DNA of 64,000 bases, from positions 176,645,741 to 176,709,740 of the forward strand of contig CM041465.1 of NCBI GenBank assembly GCA_023213395.1. Direction: 5' to 3'. Shown piece after piece: positions 22,653 through 33,700 of this stretch. Position 1 is the stretch's first letter; each line of letters begins with the position of its first letter. This DNA comes from Cycas panzhihuaensis. Lineage: Eukaryota; Cycadophyta. The position numbers and the translations under genes are program-made. The notes beneath the pieces are model-generated. The model did not search any database, had not been told where the DNA came from, and saw nothing but the letters and a program-made list of their open reading frames with translations.

Positions 22653-24445
22653 ATATAGTACATCTATTACTATGTATCCCATGATACAACATATGAGGCT
22701 CATAAAATGCCTCATATCTCCCTTCTATCTCCTTTTCATATACAAAATGTGCTCATCTCTATGAGCTCTAGTGAGATCTACCCTATCCTCCTGGCTCCAG
22801 CCTCTCCATTCTATTTGGAGTCTGCCCATACATTAACTCCCTACATGGTAGAAGTTGTCTCCCTACTAAATTGTAGTGCTCCATGATGGAGTGACTTGAC
22901 CCCTAACATCATCCTTCGTAGATGATGTCACTCATCCTCTGCCACCTAAGCTTTAACTCTTAAAGTCTTAGCTTCATTTGCATGTCCTAAATCATATCCT
23001 GAGCCTATAATGCATGACTAAAATACTCAATATAATGCCCTAATAGTGTATAGTCGAAGATGTTCTATGTTAGAGGTTTCTTTAACATGGATGCATAGGG
23101 GAAGATCAAATCTAGCATATTATGGATCTCTGAAAGTCTCATGCTCTCCTCACCTATCCATGAAAAGCACACTAATCATGATTATTCTTCTGTACAAAGG
23201 GTAGATAATTCAAAAGAAATAATCAAATATATTTAAAACATATTCTAATTAACATACATGTTGGCTATTCTCTTCATGTTGGCTCTACTACTATCTCCTC
23301 CCCTAACTATAGGATTACCTCTTCTTAAGGCTCTTGGGGAGCCTCTTGAGGAGGCTCTTCCTCTCCTCATCTGATCCCATCATCTCCTCTCTCCTAACCA
23401 TCAACCAAACCTAAATCCATACTCTAAATAGAGCCTCCTCTATCCCCACCTTGTGATCCACCTATTACTTAGAGCATGTCTCTCTCTCCTCTCCCACCTC
23501 GACTAGTCAAATGTTGTCCTCCATCTCCTCCTCCTCTATCTCCTCTCCCTCTCAGTCTTCCTATAGTCATAATAGGAGCCTCTCTTGTTGCTTCTCTCTT
23601 AACTACATCAACCTCATCATTGCTCTATATCGGCAATCCCTTAGATGGATCCTCTATTAGTTACCTCCTAATCATCTAACTTAGTAGAGGGCTATGTGTA
23701 ATCCTCATTACTATAACTACCCTATTATAAATTTAAGCTCTCATATGCCACATGTTCATTCTTGGATCCATAATAGTCAGTTCTCTCGGTGCTTCACTTA
23801 GCCTCATTAATGCAATATAGTCATATAACTAACATATCAAAATAGAATATAGGAAAACCCCCCTTGACCCTGCCTCTTAATCTTGGATAACTAAAGGCAC
23901 ATGCTATCTGCTATGTATTACCCCTAGTTCATCATGATCCCCTACTCGTACCTCCTAATTACTCCCACCCATTGTGTAATATAATAATGAGGGTAATAAT
24001 CTTCTATATTATCAAAATCCCCTTCATCATCCTCATTGCATAATAGATATACCACGAGGACCAAACAAATCAGTAAAACGAGTTAGATACTAACTACAAG
24101 CCTCTTAACACTTGTTGTCTATTACTCTATTTAGTCTAATCCTCTCCCCATGCCAACTAACTCTTAAGATCCTTTGAATATCTCTAGGAGCAATCTAGAT
24201 ATCTTTGATAGCTTATACCCTAAATATACTCCTCCTTAGGATCTAATAACTAATGAAATCATGAAGAATCTCATACTCCATCACTAATTAAGTTAATCCT
24301 CTCACCCGAGATAAGCCACATACCCTCAATAGGGCACAATCCTCTTTAGATAGTTAGCTAATTAGCTCTTCAATTGCCAACCCTTCATTTTCTCTAGTCT
24401 CTACCCTCTCTAGAGGCTATATCACCACAAAATAGTCATGTCAGA
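22653..24445 (-). pseudogene. antisense two-exon gene in 3' region of Tat-like element
   Basis: Read on the minus strand, one phase from about 24445 to 23258 gives coherent protein once Gln-type stops are allowed for. It contains GLAIEELIS, VCGLSRVRGL, EYEILHDFISY, RRSIFRV, IAPRDIQRILRVSWHGERI, CQLYDYIALMRLSEAPREL, then a basic tract GRLRGRGDRGGGDGG and SRGGRGERDM, and an acidic tail GEEEPPQEAP-like. After a 104-bp intron the second exon reads EESMRLSEIHNMLDLIFPYASML, then a charged coiled-coil-like run, then EKEIEGRYEAFYEPHMLYHG, ending at a TAA near 22653. The IAPRDIQRIL-VSWHG block faintly recalls the plant mobile domain. Antisense genes of this kind are known in the Grande family. No start codon is evident. 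Not a shadow of a + gene: the + strand here is non-coding. Confidence 0.6.
23154..23257 (-). other. predicted intron of the antisense gene
   Basis: On the minus strand the donor is GTATGTTA after CCAACAT and the acceptor is CATGGATAG before GTGAGGAG. The intron is 104 bp and AT-rich. Joining the exons (phase 1, codon T-GT) keeps the two long readings in one frame. Both readings fail inside the intron. The size and signals fit a normal plant intron. Confidence 0.55.
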
Positions 24446-24500
24446 TTATGATTTTGACTTTTGAAAAAACTTTCATTTTTAATTTTTTTTTCCTTTCAAA

Positions 24501-24572
24501 GTCAAAAATGTGATAATATAGTCAAAAACATGATAACATAGTGAAAAATGTGATAACATAGTTAAAAACACA
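24501..24572. repeat. 20-bp tandem repeat, about 3.6 copies
   Basis: Units GTCAAAAATGTGATAATATA, GTCAAAAACATGATAACATA and GTGAAAAATGTGATAACATA, plus a partial fourth, with exact 20-bp spacing. They lie just upstream (in antisense direction) of the antisense gene. Confidence 0.9.
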
Positions 24573-24721
24573 ATCTCTTTATAAAAAATCTAATCTTCCA
24601 ATTTCTTGCCCAAATTATAAAGTCATGTTTTTTATCTTCTTATCACATTTTAGCCTAATTACCATAGCTTTGGCACTTGCATTATCATGTTTTAAATCAA
24701 AATTTTTAATTTAATATATAT

Positions 24722-24883
24722 ATGAGAGACTAGTTCCAAGAGATTAAGATTGAGGAGATGCATTGGGGAGTTAGGTATCCAATAAGTTTTCTTAATATAT
24801 ATATATATATTAAGAAAACTTATTGGATACCTAACTCCCCAATGCATCTCCTCAATCTTCACCTCTTGGAACTAGTCTCTCAT
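24722..24883. repeat. 162-bp near-perfect inverted repeat (hairpin)
   Basis: Two 81-base arms with no spacer, centred on a TA-repeat at 24802/24803, with two mismatched pairs (in AGATTAAG against CTTCACCT). Left arm starts ATGAGAGACTAGTTCC and the right arm ends with its complement at 24883. The outer flanks (TATATAT and CTAATTGG) do not pair. It is far better conserved than the surrounding decayed DNA. Confidence 0.95.
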
Positions 24884-25227
24884 CTAATTGGCCTCTAATC
24901 ATCTCCAAAATCTAAGGACCATACCCTCTAAACTGTGATTTCTCCAACTCCCTCACATGAAAATAAAATGAAACTTATCATTTTTTCTTATAAAAAGAGA
25001 GGGGTATTTTCTTTGTTTTTTGGACAAAATTTTTCTTTCATCCATTTCATTCATCCAGGTTAGAATTATCTCCTCTTAATACTTCCTAGATTAATTCTTC
25101 TTAAAATTAGGAAATGATACATCTTCCATCAATTAGGATTATTGTTAACGTTAATTCATTTACCTTTTTATGAGCATTTTGAAGGCTTGAATATGGTATC
25201 TTTTACTCATTTTAATACCCATTTCAA

Positions 25228-25790
25228 TACTTATTTTGGCCCTCAAAAAGCTCTTAACCTTTTTACCTATTAAAGAGCTTCAACTATGATAGTGTAAAGC
25301 TTTGAAACTTTTTTTCCCATTATTGAGCTTAAACTATGATGGAAGACCCCAAAAAGTCACCTATTAATGAGATAAAACTATGGTGGTCTTAAGCTCTAAA
25401 TCCCTTTTTCCCTTTAATGAGCTTAAACTATGATGAAAGGCTCTAAAAAGTCACCTATTAATGACCTAAAACTATGGTAATCTTAAGCTCCTAACCCCTT
25501 TTTCTTATTAATGAGCTTAAACTATGATGAAAGGTCTAAACATTCACCTACTAACAAGATAAAACTATAGTAGTCTTAAGCTCCAAACCTCTTTTTCCCA
25601 TTAATAAACTTAATTATGATGGAAGGCTTTGAAAAGTCACCTACTAACAAGCTAAAACTATGATAACCCTAGACTATAATAGAAGGCTCTAAAAAGTCAC
25701 CTACTAATGAGCTTAAACTATGGTAGGCTTAAGATCCAAAAAGTCACCTATTAATAAGCCCAAAAACTATGGTAGTCTGTCCTTTATGCT
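25228..25790. repeat. 94-bp tandem repeat array in 3' untranslated region
   Basis: The motif AATGAGCTTAAACTATGATG recurs, exactly or nearly, at 25322, 25416, 25510 and 25603, giving spacings of 94, 94 and 93 bp. Each unit has a second, related half (AAAAGTCACCTATTAATGA then AAAACTATGGT). The array degenerates into shorter pieces towards 25790 and has a partial unit at 25272. Tandem repeats at this place are typical of Tat-lineage elements. Confidence 0.92.
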
Positions 25791-26120
25791 TTGATTAAAA
25801 AGACTTTCCTTTAAGACTTGGTTAATGAGAGATAAATTATGACCCGCTATGCTTTTAAGCCTCGTGAAGTTTATGGGCATTTATTGTTATTTTTAATCAA
25901 GTATAAGCCCTATCTATTTGGTAAGTATTTTGGTAGTATCTTTAGCTAATCAATTTAGAGATGTCAAGGTCTATTTAGTTTGATTTTAGTACCTTTTATA
26001 ACTAATTTTTCTATCATTCACATACCTTATCTAAAGCCTTAACCTTTTGAGAAAACCTTCATCATAATCATTGTTACCTTTCACCATCCTACTCCTCTTT
26101 TGAAGGGACCTTTAGGTGCC

Positions 26121-26131
26121 AAGGGGGCAAA
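26121..26131 (+). other. polypurine tract of inner Tat-like element
   Basis: AAGGGGGCAAA directly before the TGTTTCATC start of the 3' LTR. Confidence 0.8.
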
Positions 26132-28372
26132 TGTTTCATCAAAACTAGGCTCTTAAATGATATTCATATTTATCAACAAATATTTTACTTAATTTCACTT
26201 TAATCTAATTTACTAAAAGCCTGTTTTATGTTGTATTAGGTCATATTTTGGTGAAATATAGTATTAATTTTGTGGATGATTTATGTTGGATGATGATGAT
26301 TATATTATTATGTTTTTACTTACTACTGAGTGAAAATTATAGCACCATAATCTCACCTTTATGATTATTATAACTCTATTTTCTTTCCTTGAAATGTTTC
26401 CTTATTTTATTCTTTTTCTCTTGATTCTCATCTTTAGGTTATCACTTTTTATAATTTTTGGGCTTATGCTTAAGTTTTTGCCCTTCTTGGGCTACTCTTT
26501 TGTGTTGATGAAGTCATTTATACTTAAATTTTCTTGATAAAAGATTTATTTTGACTCTTGAATGATCAATTTTTATCTTTTGTTTCATCACATTTTATTA
26601 AGAAAATCATGTTCTTCATTATTAATAAAATACGACTGATCATACTTTTGAATGTCATGCATGAAAATCTTTTAAATAATGCACTAGTTTTATATGTTGC
26701 CACCTAGATTCGATGCAAACCTACTCCATTCATTCCCAACACCCTCTAAAACCCTAGAGAGAGCATTCATTTGAATGACTGAGCTTAATGGTATGCTTTA
26801 GAGAGGATTCTCTTAGAAGTTTGAGAGCTTTCTTTGTGATTTTTTATCCCCATCTTTGAGAAAAGAAAAGAGGAGTCAAGAGAAAAAGACTTGGAGCTCT
26901 AATTATTACTTATATGCTATTCAAATTCAACTTGTTTCTACTTCTTGAGGTACTCAATTTATTGCAACTCTTTACTTTAGGCTTCATCTCTTTGGTAAGG
27001 TCATTTTCACTATTTTACCTTTTGGTTTGGTGTTATTTTAATGATTTTTTATGACTAAATATGGCTCTCTCCTCCATCTGATTTCTTAAACTCCTTCACC
27101 TACATTTTTTCCTTAGGAATTCTTGACTAAAAGGTCATCCCTTTTATGGGAAATTAAGGGAGTTGAATATTGTGAAGAGAGATCTACCTCTTCACCTCTA
27201 AATATAACTACTTCTTTTCATTCTTCTTAGTCCTCAAAGCTTCCTAAGAGATTTCAATATCACCTTTTCTTCCTTGGCTATTATTGCATTTATTCTTCTC
27301 AGTTTTCTTCCTCTCTTGTGTTTGTTTTAAGGAAAAATTTGAGAAAGATTGGTCATAATAAAGGGAGATAGCTATTCTAAGGCATAAAATTCATCATTGA
27401 AGTAAGGATTTCTAAAATTATGGGTGTTATATTCTTTGACTTTTTCTCTTCATGTTCTCTCTTTCTAGAAAAGAAGTATATATACATACATAAAATCTTC
27501 ATAGCAAATGGATTTTGCATAAGGTTCAAGGATCCCGTGGTGCCTAGAAGCTCCATTAGCGATAGAATCTCCTTATGATTTTAATTTAGTTTTTATTTCC
27601 AATGATATCAATATATAACTAGTTACATGTGAGTTTTATGGTTTCCATATCATTTTTAGTAACTAAAATCATATTTGAAATCTCTCACTTCCATTGAAAT
27701 TACCATTAAATTTCAAAATAACATATGCATGAATTGAAAGGTTTTACATAAGCACAACATGCTATTTTAGCTCCCATCAAATTACATTTAATATTGTATG
27801 ACATAGCATATGCATCTCATGTTTATTACTTTTATGTTTGAAGAGAAGTTTGTTATGCATCTTTAGAAGATAGCATCTCTTTCATTTTAGTGTTTTGTAT
27901 TTAGAAAAAAAAAGGTAATAACATGCATGGTTTATTTTCTTTGCTTATCTTGAAAGGATAGTTAGATTTTATTGTTTCATTATTCTTTCTTTTGCATTAT
28001 TTAAAAACATATCAAATCTTCCATTACTTAACCCTTTTCTTTATTATAGCAAACCTAAAAAGTTAAAATAGTATAAGGAAAGAGACCCTAAGAAGGATAC
28101 AAAAGACATTATTAGTGTAATTCTAGACTTAGAACTTCTCTACTTGCTTGTGTAGGCTAATGGATCCTAGTTCTCCTCCTTATATCCTAACCTTTTGTTA
28201 TCACATACATATTCAAACTTAATGACATAAACAGTTAGAGACTCCTTCTTAGGAGTTGGCAAAGGTGGTCCTTAGGCTTCCATAGGCTCTTTATCTCTTG
28301 ATCTAGACTTGAAATAAAGGAAATGTAATATCATTAAGGGATACTTAACCTAGGTTAAACTAAAGTATACCA
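26132..28372 (+). repeat. 3' LTR of inner Tat-like element (2241 bp)
   Basis: A partner of 11074-13347, running from TGTTTCATCAAAAC to AAGTATACCA and followed by the duplicated target GCTAG (28373-28377). Differences are mostly transitions with a few indels. Confidence 0.92.
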
Positions 28373-30300
28373 GCTAGTAACTTCTACCCCTACTCTTGCT
28401 CAGACTACTTACATCTTTAAGAATAGTGTTATATTGAGATTGTCCAAACCATAACCCTATCCAAGGGTAACTTTATATATTTCCTTTATTTTTAATAGTG
28501 GCTATGTCTATTCTTGGCTCAACTATACTATGATTTATTCCTTGATCTCACTTTGTCTCTCTAGTCTAGCTAACCCTGAGACTTTATTCTTCCATTGCCT
28601 AGCCTACTAGGGCTTAGGCAAATCCTACCATACTATTAATACCCTATAATATACCCTAATCTTTTATAGCTTGGGGAATTTGTAATATTATTTTATAGCC
28701 TAATTAGGTTGTGTCTCAACCTAGTCCAACTCCTTATGTCCTACCTTATTATGTGCCCTAGAAATTGAGACGTATTAGGATCTAGCTATATACCATTTAT
28801 AATATAGATCTTCTCCACCCTTATAGGGTTGCCCCTCTATTAGGATCCCTATATTAGTAAAATTTACTTCCTTACCTTCCACCCTATAGTATCCCTTATT
28901 ACCTAAGGGTATCAATTTAGGGCTATTAGCCCTAACCTACTCCTCTAAATATAGTCATTCCCCTAGGGTATTCTCATATAAGGAAGAGTCCCACTCCTTA
29001 CCCAAAATGCCACCAACCTATGGTAAATTACTTCTCAACCAATTCCTCCTCAACTAGTTCGACAACCTTCTACTTAAGTATATCCTTATGGTATCCATAG
29101 TTATAGAGGAATTAGGCCTTATGTGGTAACCCCAATCCTAGTTAAGGGCATCTCCCAATTAACTCAAGTTATTCCTATCCTATCTTACTAGACCTATTAG
29201 TAAGGGCATCTTTCATATAATGGTGTCCAATGTCAAATGGCCCATGAACCATAAAATAAAGTTATAGACCCACTTCTCCAGCCTAGGATGCATTTATTTT
29301 GGACTATCAAACCAGTCTAATGTTCCTTAAGGTGCTTAGGACTAACCTTCTATCACATCCCCCCAAGGTCCTAAAGTTCAAGGGGAATTCCAACAAAGAC
29401 TTGATTGATCATATTAAGGTTTTTGCCTTGGAATTTATCAACTTCTATCCATATGACTATATTATGATAAAAATTTCCTATGATCACTCTATGGGGATGC
29501 CCTTAAGTGGTTCTATCACTAATTTTCCTATTTTATTCATACCTTCCAATAACTAGTCGATTGGTTATTAACTATTTTGGCATATTAAAACCCTTTGAGA
29601 GTGGTGTCAAAGATCTGCTCTCTTTGAAATTAGGCCCTAATGAGCTCAATCAAGATTTTATTAAGTATTTCTATAATCTATTGCACTATAAGTCCATGTT
29701 GCCTAAGTAATTGAAGAAGGATATCTTCATTAGTGCCCTCCATCTCAAAGTCCATGTCGAAGTGCTCAAAATGGAGACTACTACCTATGAAAATATGGTT
29801 TCTAAATTTCTTATATTGGAATCCATTAAGATATAGGTAAGCATGAAGAAATTGACCAAGCACATCTTGTAGCATGAGATACCAAACCAACTTAGAGATC
29901 CCAAACCCTAGACTAGAACCCCTAATAAGATAATGGACTTATTTGACTTTGTTATCCATTCATTTAAGTAAGTAATACAAGATCTTAAACCTTAATCTAG
30001 ACTTATCAAAAGGTAAGGGCAACCACAACATGGTCTATATGACCCTAGGCTAGTCCACTAAGGTGTTTAATACCCTCCTCTATAAAAGAATAATAAATGA
30101 GATTCTTTGTTGGTAGAAATGAAGTTGTGTTATATTCATAAGAGTGGTGGCTAGAAGGATGTAAAGTATTAGTCACAACACTTGAGATAGCCCCCCCATA
30201 AGGGCCTCCTAGCTAACTAAATTTTAGGCCTAATTTAGGGTAATTTGTTCATAAGGATCTTTTTCCTAACCATGATGATCCATAATCCCAAGAATAAAGG
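28373..30300 (+). pseudogene. gag of the outer Tat-like element
   Basis: Continuation of the outer element after the inner insertion. Before about 29290 the reading is Pro/Thr/Tyr-rich with many stops. The gag core at 29299-29556 reads DYQTSLMFLKVLRTNLLS, PKVLKFKGNSNKDLIDHIKVF and YPYDYIMIKISYDHS, followed in another phase by YGDALKWFYH. This is the Tat gag pattern also found at 14640-14820 in the inner element. 29507-29710 then reads ESGVKDLLSLKLGPNELNQDFIKYF, corresponding to ESGIKSLL in the inner copy. Frame changes and stops show it is dead. Confidence 0.8.
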
Positions 30301-31720
30301 ATAAGAGAAAGGTCCAACAACCCTACTATAAAGCTTCTAAATAGTCCTTAAGATCCCTATAGAAGTAAGAACTATCCTCATCCAAGTCTTAGGCTCAAAA
30401 AGATGAAGGGACAAAGGAATTAACCCAACACTATAATATGAAGGGGAAGAAAGTTATCTAGATTCTTAAAACTTACTGTATATTTGGTTCCACTTGAGTG
30501 AAACCTACTAAGGTTGAGGGTGCTTCCATATTTAATCCTCCACCCACTAAGGTCCCAATACTTCTAAGGACTATTCCCGTTTGACTAGGTTAATATAACA
30601 TGAGGAGGGTGCTCCCCTAGCCTATAACTAAATGGAAGACCTTCTCTATTATTAAATAACTCCATTCTATCTCTATATCCATCCCATGATTCACATCCTT
30701 AGAAGTTGAACTAGTAAGAGGCAACTAATTTTAGAAGCCTTTAAACCAGAAGAGGTCAATTCAATTTATATATGACCATTAGCAAGATCTCTTATCACCT
30801 TTGTACTTAAAGGTCTTCCCCCCTAAGGATGAGAGAGTTAACAAGATACTCTTTCCTTTTTTCATTATAACAGAAAACTCGTATTTTATCTTAGGAATAA
30901 TGGTAATTAATTTAGGGCCTATTGTTAATGTTATACCTATAAAAATACTCCAAGAGCTAGATATTAAGTGCTCTTAAGTTGGTCTTTTAGAAATGTTAGG
31001 GATACCATGTCATCCTAAAGTCTCCTCTAGGGAGTGTCACCATTCCATTAGCATTAGAGGATAAGACTATCCTTACTGAGATTACCATCCATCATGTCAA
31101 GGTAAACTATAACCTACTTCTAGAGAGGCTATAGATAAATTAAATAGGGGTTGTATACTCTATCTTTTGGGGTTAGTTAAAGTTCATCCATGAGGGATAA
31201 GTTTATATGGTGTGATATAAGGATTAGGATTATCATAATCCCCAACTTATTATATGGGTTATCTATGAGGAGGAAGAGAGGCCTAACCTTTCATTTAAGG
31301 ATGAAGGGCTAGGGTTTGACTAAGACTTAACCACTTTAGAGTTAGGTATGATTTTTTTAATGGCCATAGGAGTTAGCCACTATAACCATATAGTTGTATT
31401 AAGTGACCTAGAATTTGATGATGAGAAACTATAGGTGCATAGAGTATACATAATTAGGAGAGCCTAGGAGTATTTTAACCCCATAGGTAATGTAGCTTCC
31501 ATTATACCCCATCCCCTTCCCCCTCAATCTATAACCTAGATTTTAACTTTTTATTATTATATAGTAAGTTAGTTATTTATGATCTATTTCTAGACTTATC
31601 TTGAGACACCCATATACTACCCTCACCTCAAACCCATTTTCATGAGGACCTTCCTTTTGTGGGGAAGAGGTAAAGGCACATTACAACTCATTGAAGGTTT
31701 CTTCTAAGTTTTTTTATTAG
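30301..31720 (+). pseudogene. protease / pol N-terminal region of the outer Tat-like element
   Basis: At about 31080-31200 the phase reads IHHVKVNYNLLLERL-stop-IN, then GVVYSIFWG and LKFIHEG. This is the Tat block YNLLLGRPWIH-GVVPSTLHQ-LKFIHEG with decay. At 31370-31480 SHYNHIVVLSDLEFDDEKL and VHRVYIIRRA continue the pol linker. The reading fades near 31720, before any RT motif, so the element is truncated there. Confidence 0.65.
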
Positions 31721-32011
31721 TTAACTAATAATAGTCATGACACTTTTCCTTAGGGTTAAACTACAGTCAAGTCCATATAGTACATATATTAATTTAAGAA
31801 TGATAAGGCCCTCCTCAAATACCTAGTTAGAGCCATATTAAACCACCCACCCTCCCAAACCACCAAACATTAGGGTTTTATATATAACTAACCCTAGGCT
31901 CTCCTATAACCAACATTCACTCAAGAAAAGATAGTTAAAACCCATCCATTAAACAAACCCCTTATAAGGGCTTTATTAGGACCTTGCTATTTAATTAATC
32001 AAGAATAGACT

Positions 32012-32097
32012 AAGGCACTGACCATTGATAGATCAAGGCAGCAACCATGGATAGATCAAGGCATTGATCATAGAAATACCAAGGTACCAACAATGAG
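32012..32097. repeat. 23-bp tandem repeat, about 3.7 copies
   Basis: Units begin AAGGCACTGACC, AAGGCAGCAACC, AAGGCATTGATC and AAGGTACCAACA at 32012, 32035, 32058 and 32081, with exact 23-bp spacing. Confidence 0.9.
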
Positions 32098-32150
32098 TAA
32101 AGCATAATTTCAAGAGATATGTAATGTATAATTTTACTTTCTAGTTTGTT

Positions 32151-32285
32151 CATCCTATGTAAGGTGTATGCTTATTTATATAACCCAAGGTATAGGGATG
32201 AACCATTTAATCTTTGAGGTTAATTTATCCATCCCATATAAGGTGTATATTTATTTATGTAATACTAGGTATGGGGATGTACCAT
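32151..32285. repeat. 79-bp tandem duplication
   Basis: CATCCTATGTAAGGTGTATG at 32151 and CATCCCATATAAGGTGTATA at 32230 start two copies of a block that also shares TTATTTAT-TAA and AGGTAT-GGGATG-ACCATT. Confidence 0.85.
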
Positions 32286-33499
32286 TCTAAACTATTAGTT
32301 TAATAGGTAGAATAGTGAATAGGTTTTAGTTTATTTGGACTTAAAACTATCAATATCATTTGATATAGATTTAATCTTTTATTTGTTACTTCTATAATAT
32401 AAAAGTAGCAAGATTACTTTAGAAGAATAGTATAGATTGGGGAGCATATGATATGAATGAGGGAAGTGTAGATGATAGACTTAGAATTCTACAAGATTTC
32501 TTTGCAATATAACATATAGTTAATTAGTGTATTGAGTTTTTTTAGCAAAAGACATCACATAATTTCATAAATAAGTGAGCAAGTAAGACTCTTAAGTCAT
32601 CTAAGTTAAAAGTTATAGAACATAAGATAATGAATGAAGGGGCACCTTACCATTTTATAAATGAGCAGTTAAGAGATAAATATAAAGGAACAACCTTCAC
32701 ATCTTTGTAAATGGTCTATTGAGCCTAAATATAAATATATAAAGGGCACAAAATGTAGGGAAACTAGGAATTTAAAAACTTGAACCTTGAGCATCCAAGG
32801 GAAGAAGATGAAAATGTATTATTTAGGTATTTATTACCTCTTAGTTATCTTCACTTCATCTTTGGCAAGATTCTTCAAACAAACAAAGACGGTATGGAAA
32901 TATTAAACAAGGTATAATTTTAATCTTTAATAGGGTAGAGTTGCATAGAGTAGAGCATGACCAAGATCTTAAGTAGAGTAGCATTAAGGAGTGGAATGAC
33001 AGGCATGTAGAGGAGTATTGCATTGGATGCACAAAACAACAATGATCTTATTTTATAAAGTAGTATCAAGTGGGTTGTATAGAGTATATTAATATAGTTG
33101 CATAAAGTAGAGCAACATTGAGTTGGTTATATTAAGTAGTTTTGAGTTGCTTTTACAAAATAGTGGAGAGTTAATTCCATAAGGTAAAGAAATTTGGAAA
33201 GATTATTCTATAGTTTAGTTTCATAGAATAAATAATTATTGCATGATTATAATTTGATTCATATTCATAGGGTAGAAAAAAAATTTCATGGTTATTCTTA
33301 GGTTTAATTTGATAGAGTAGACAAGTTCTATTAAAATATACTATAGATTAGTGTTATTAAGCAGAGAAATCTCTTAGGACTTTATCCCCATCTCATATAA
33401 GTGACACATTTAGTAGGTGGAAAGAATGCGTATAATCATTATTGTTTCAATCTCCTTAGATTATCTTAAAGGTTCTAAATTATAGATTAATTTGGAGGG

Positions 33500-33700
33500 T
33501 TTAGGTTGAGGAGTCCCTATTCCCTAAGGGTTGAGGAATCCCCTATATATATTATCAAGAATTTAGGTTGAGGAGTCCCCACTTCTTATGAGGGTTCAGG
33601 AGTCCCCTCTAGGTATTTTTGTGCAAAAGGGTTGAGAAGTCCCCTCTAGTAATTTTTATGCATAAGGGTTAAGGAATCATATATGGCTATTTTTATACAT
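33500..33700. repeat. short tandem array with GGTTGAGGAGTCCCC motif
   Basis: The motif or a close variant recurs near 33503, 33528, 33566, 33592, 33629 and 33666. The last three units are about 37 bp apart and also share TATTTTT-TGCA-AAGGG. GGGTT-GAGGAGT-CCCC has some inverted symmetry. Confidence 0.85.

Larger units (their letters stand above)
11074..28372 (+). mobile_element. complete 17.3-kb Tat/Ogre-like Ty3/gypsy retrotransposon
   Basis: Two direct LTRs (11074-13347 and 26132-28372), a primer site, a polypurine tract and a near-perfect target duplication define the whole element. Coding order on + is gag, protease, RT, RNase H, integrase, then after an A-rich spacer a second RNase H of archaeal type. 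The 3' region holds an antisense gene, 20-bp repeats, a large hairpin and 94-bp tandem repeats. Great length, long LTRs, the dual RNase H and tandem repeats before the 3' LTR are known traits of the Tat lineage (Ogre, Retand, Grande). All ORFs contain stops, so this copy is not autonomous. Confidence 0.9.
8670..31720 (+). mobile_element. outer Tat-like Ty3/gypsy element, interrupted
   Basis: A 5' LTR ending at 10421 is followed by a Tat-type primer site (10427-10445) and leader. The element is then interrupted by the complete inner element at 11074-28372. Its gag resumes at 28373 and reads through a protease region to about 31720. The junctions at 11073 and 28373 carry a near-perfect GCTAA/GCTAG duplication, so the two halves belong together. 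No RT or integrase of this element is visible after 31720, and no 3' LTR matching 8670-10421 was found, so the right end is truncated or too diverged. The left end, near a TGTTATAAC at 8671, is a guess. Confidence 0.6.

Noticed and set aside
23476-23679. Plus-strand Pro/Ser-rich ORF
   Set aside because: It is the complement of the Arg/Gly-rich tract of the antisense gene, where the minus strand reads as longer, coherent protein.
29678-29890. Minus-strand ORF of 70 codons
   Set aside because: Opposite the gag of the outer Tat-like element; no motif.
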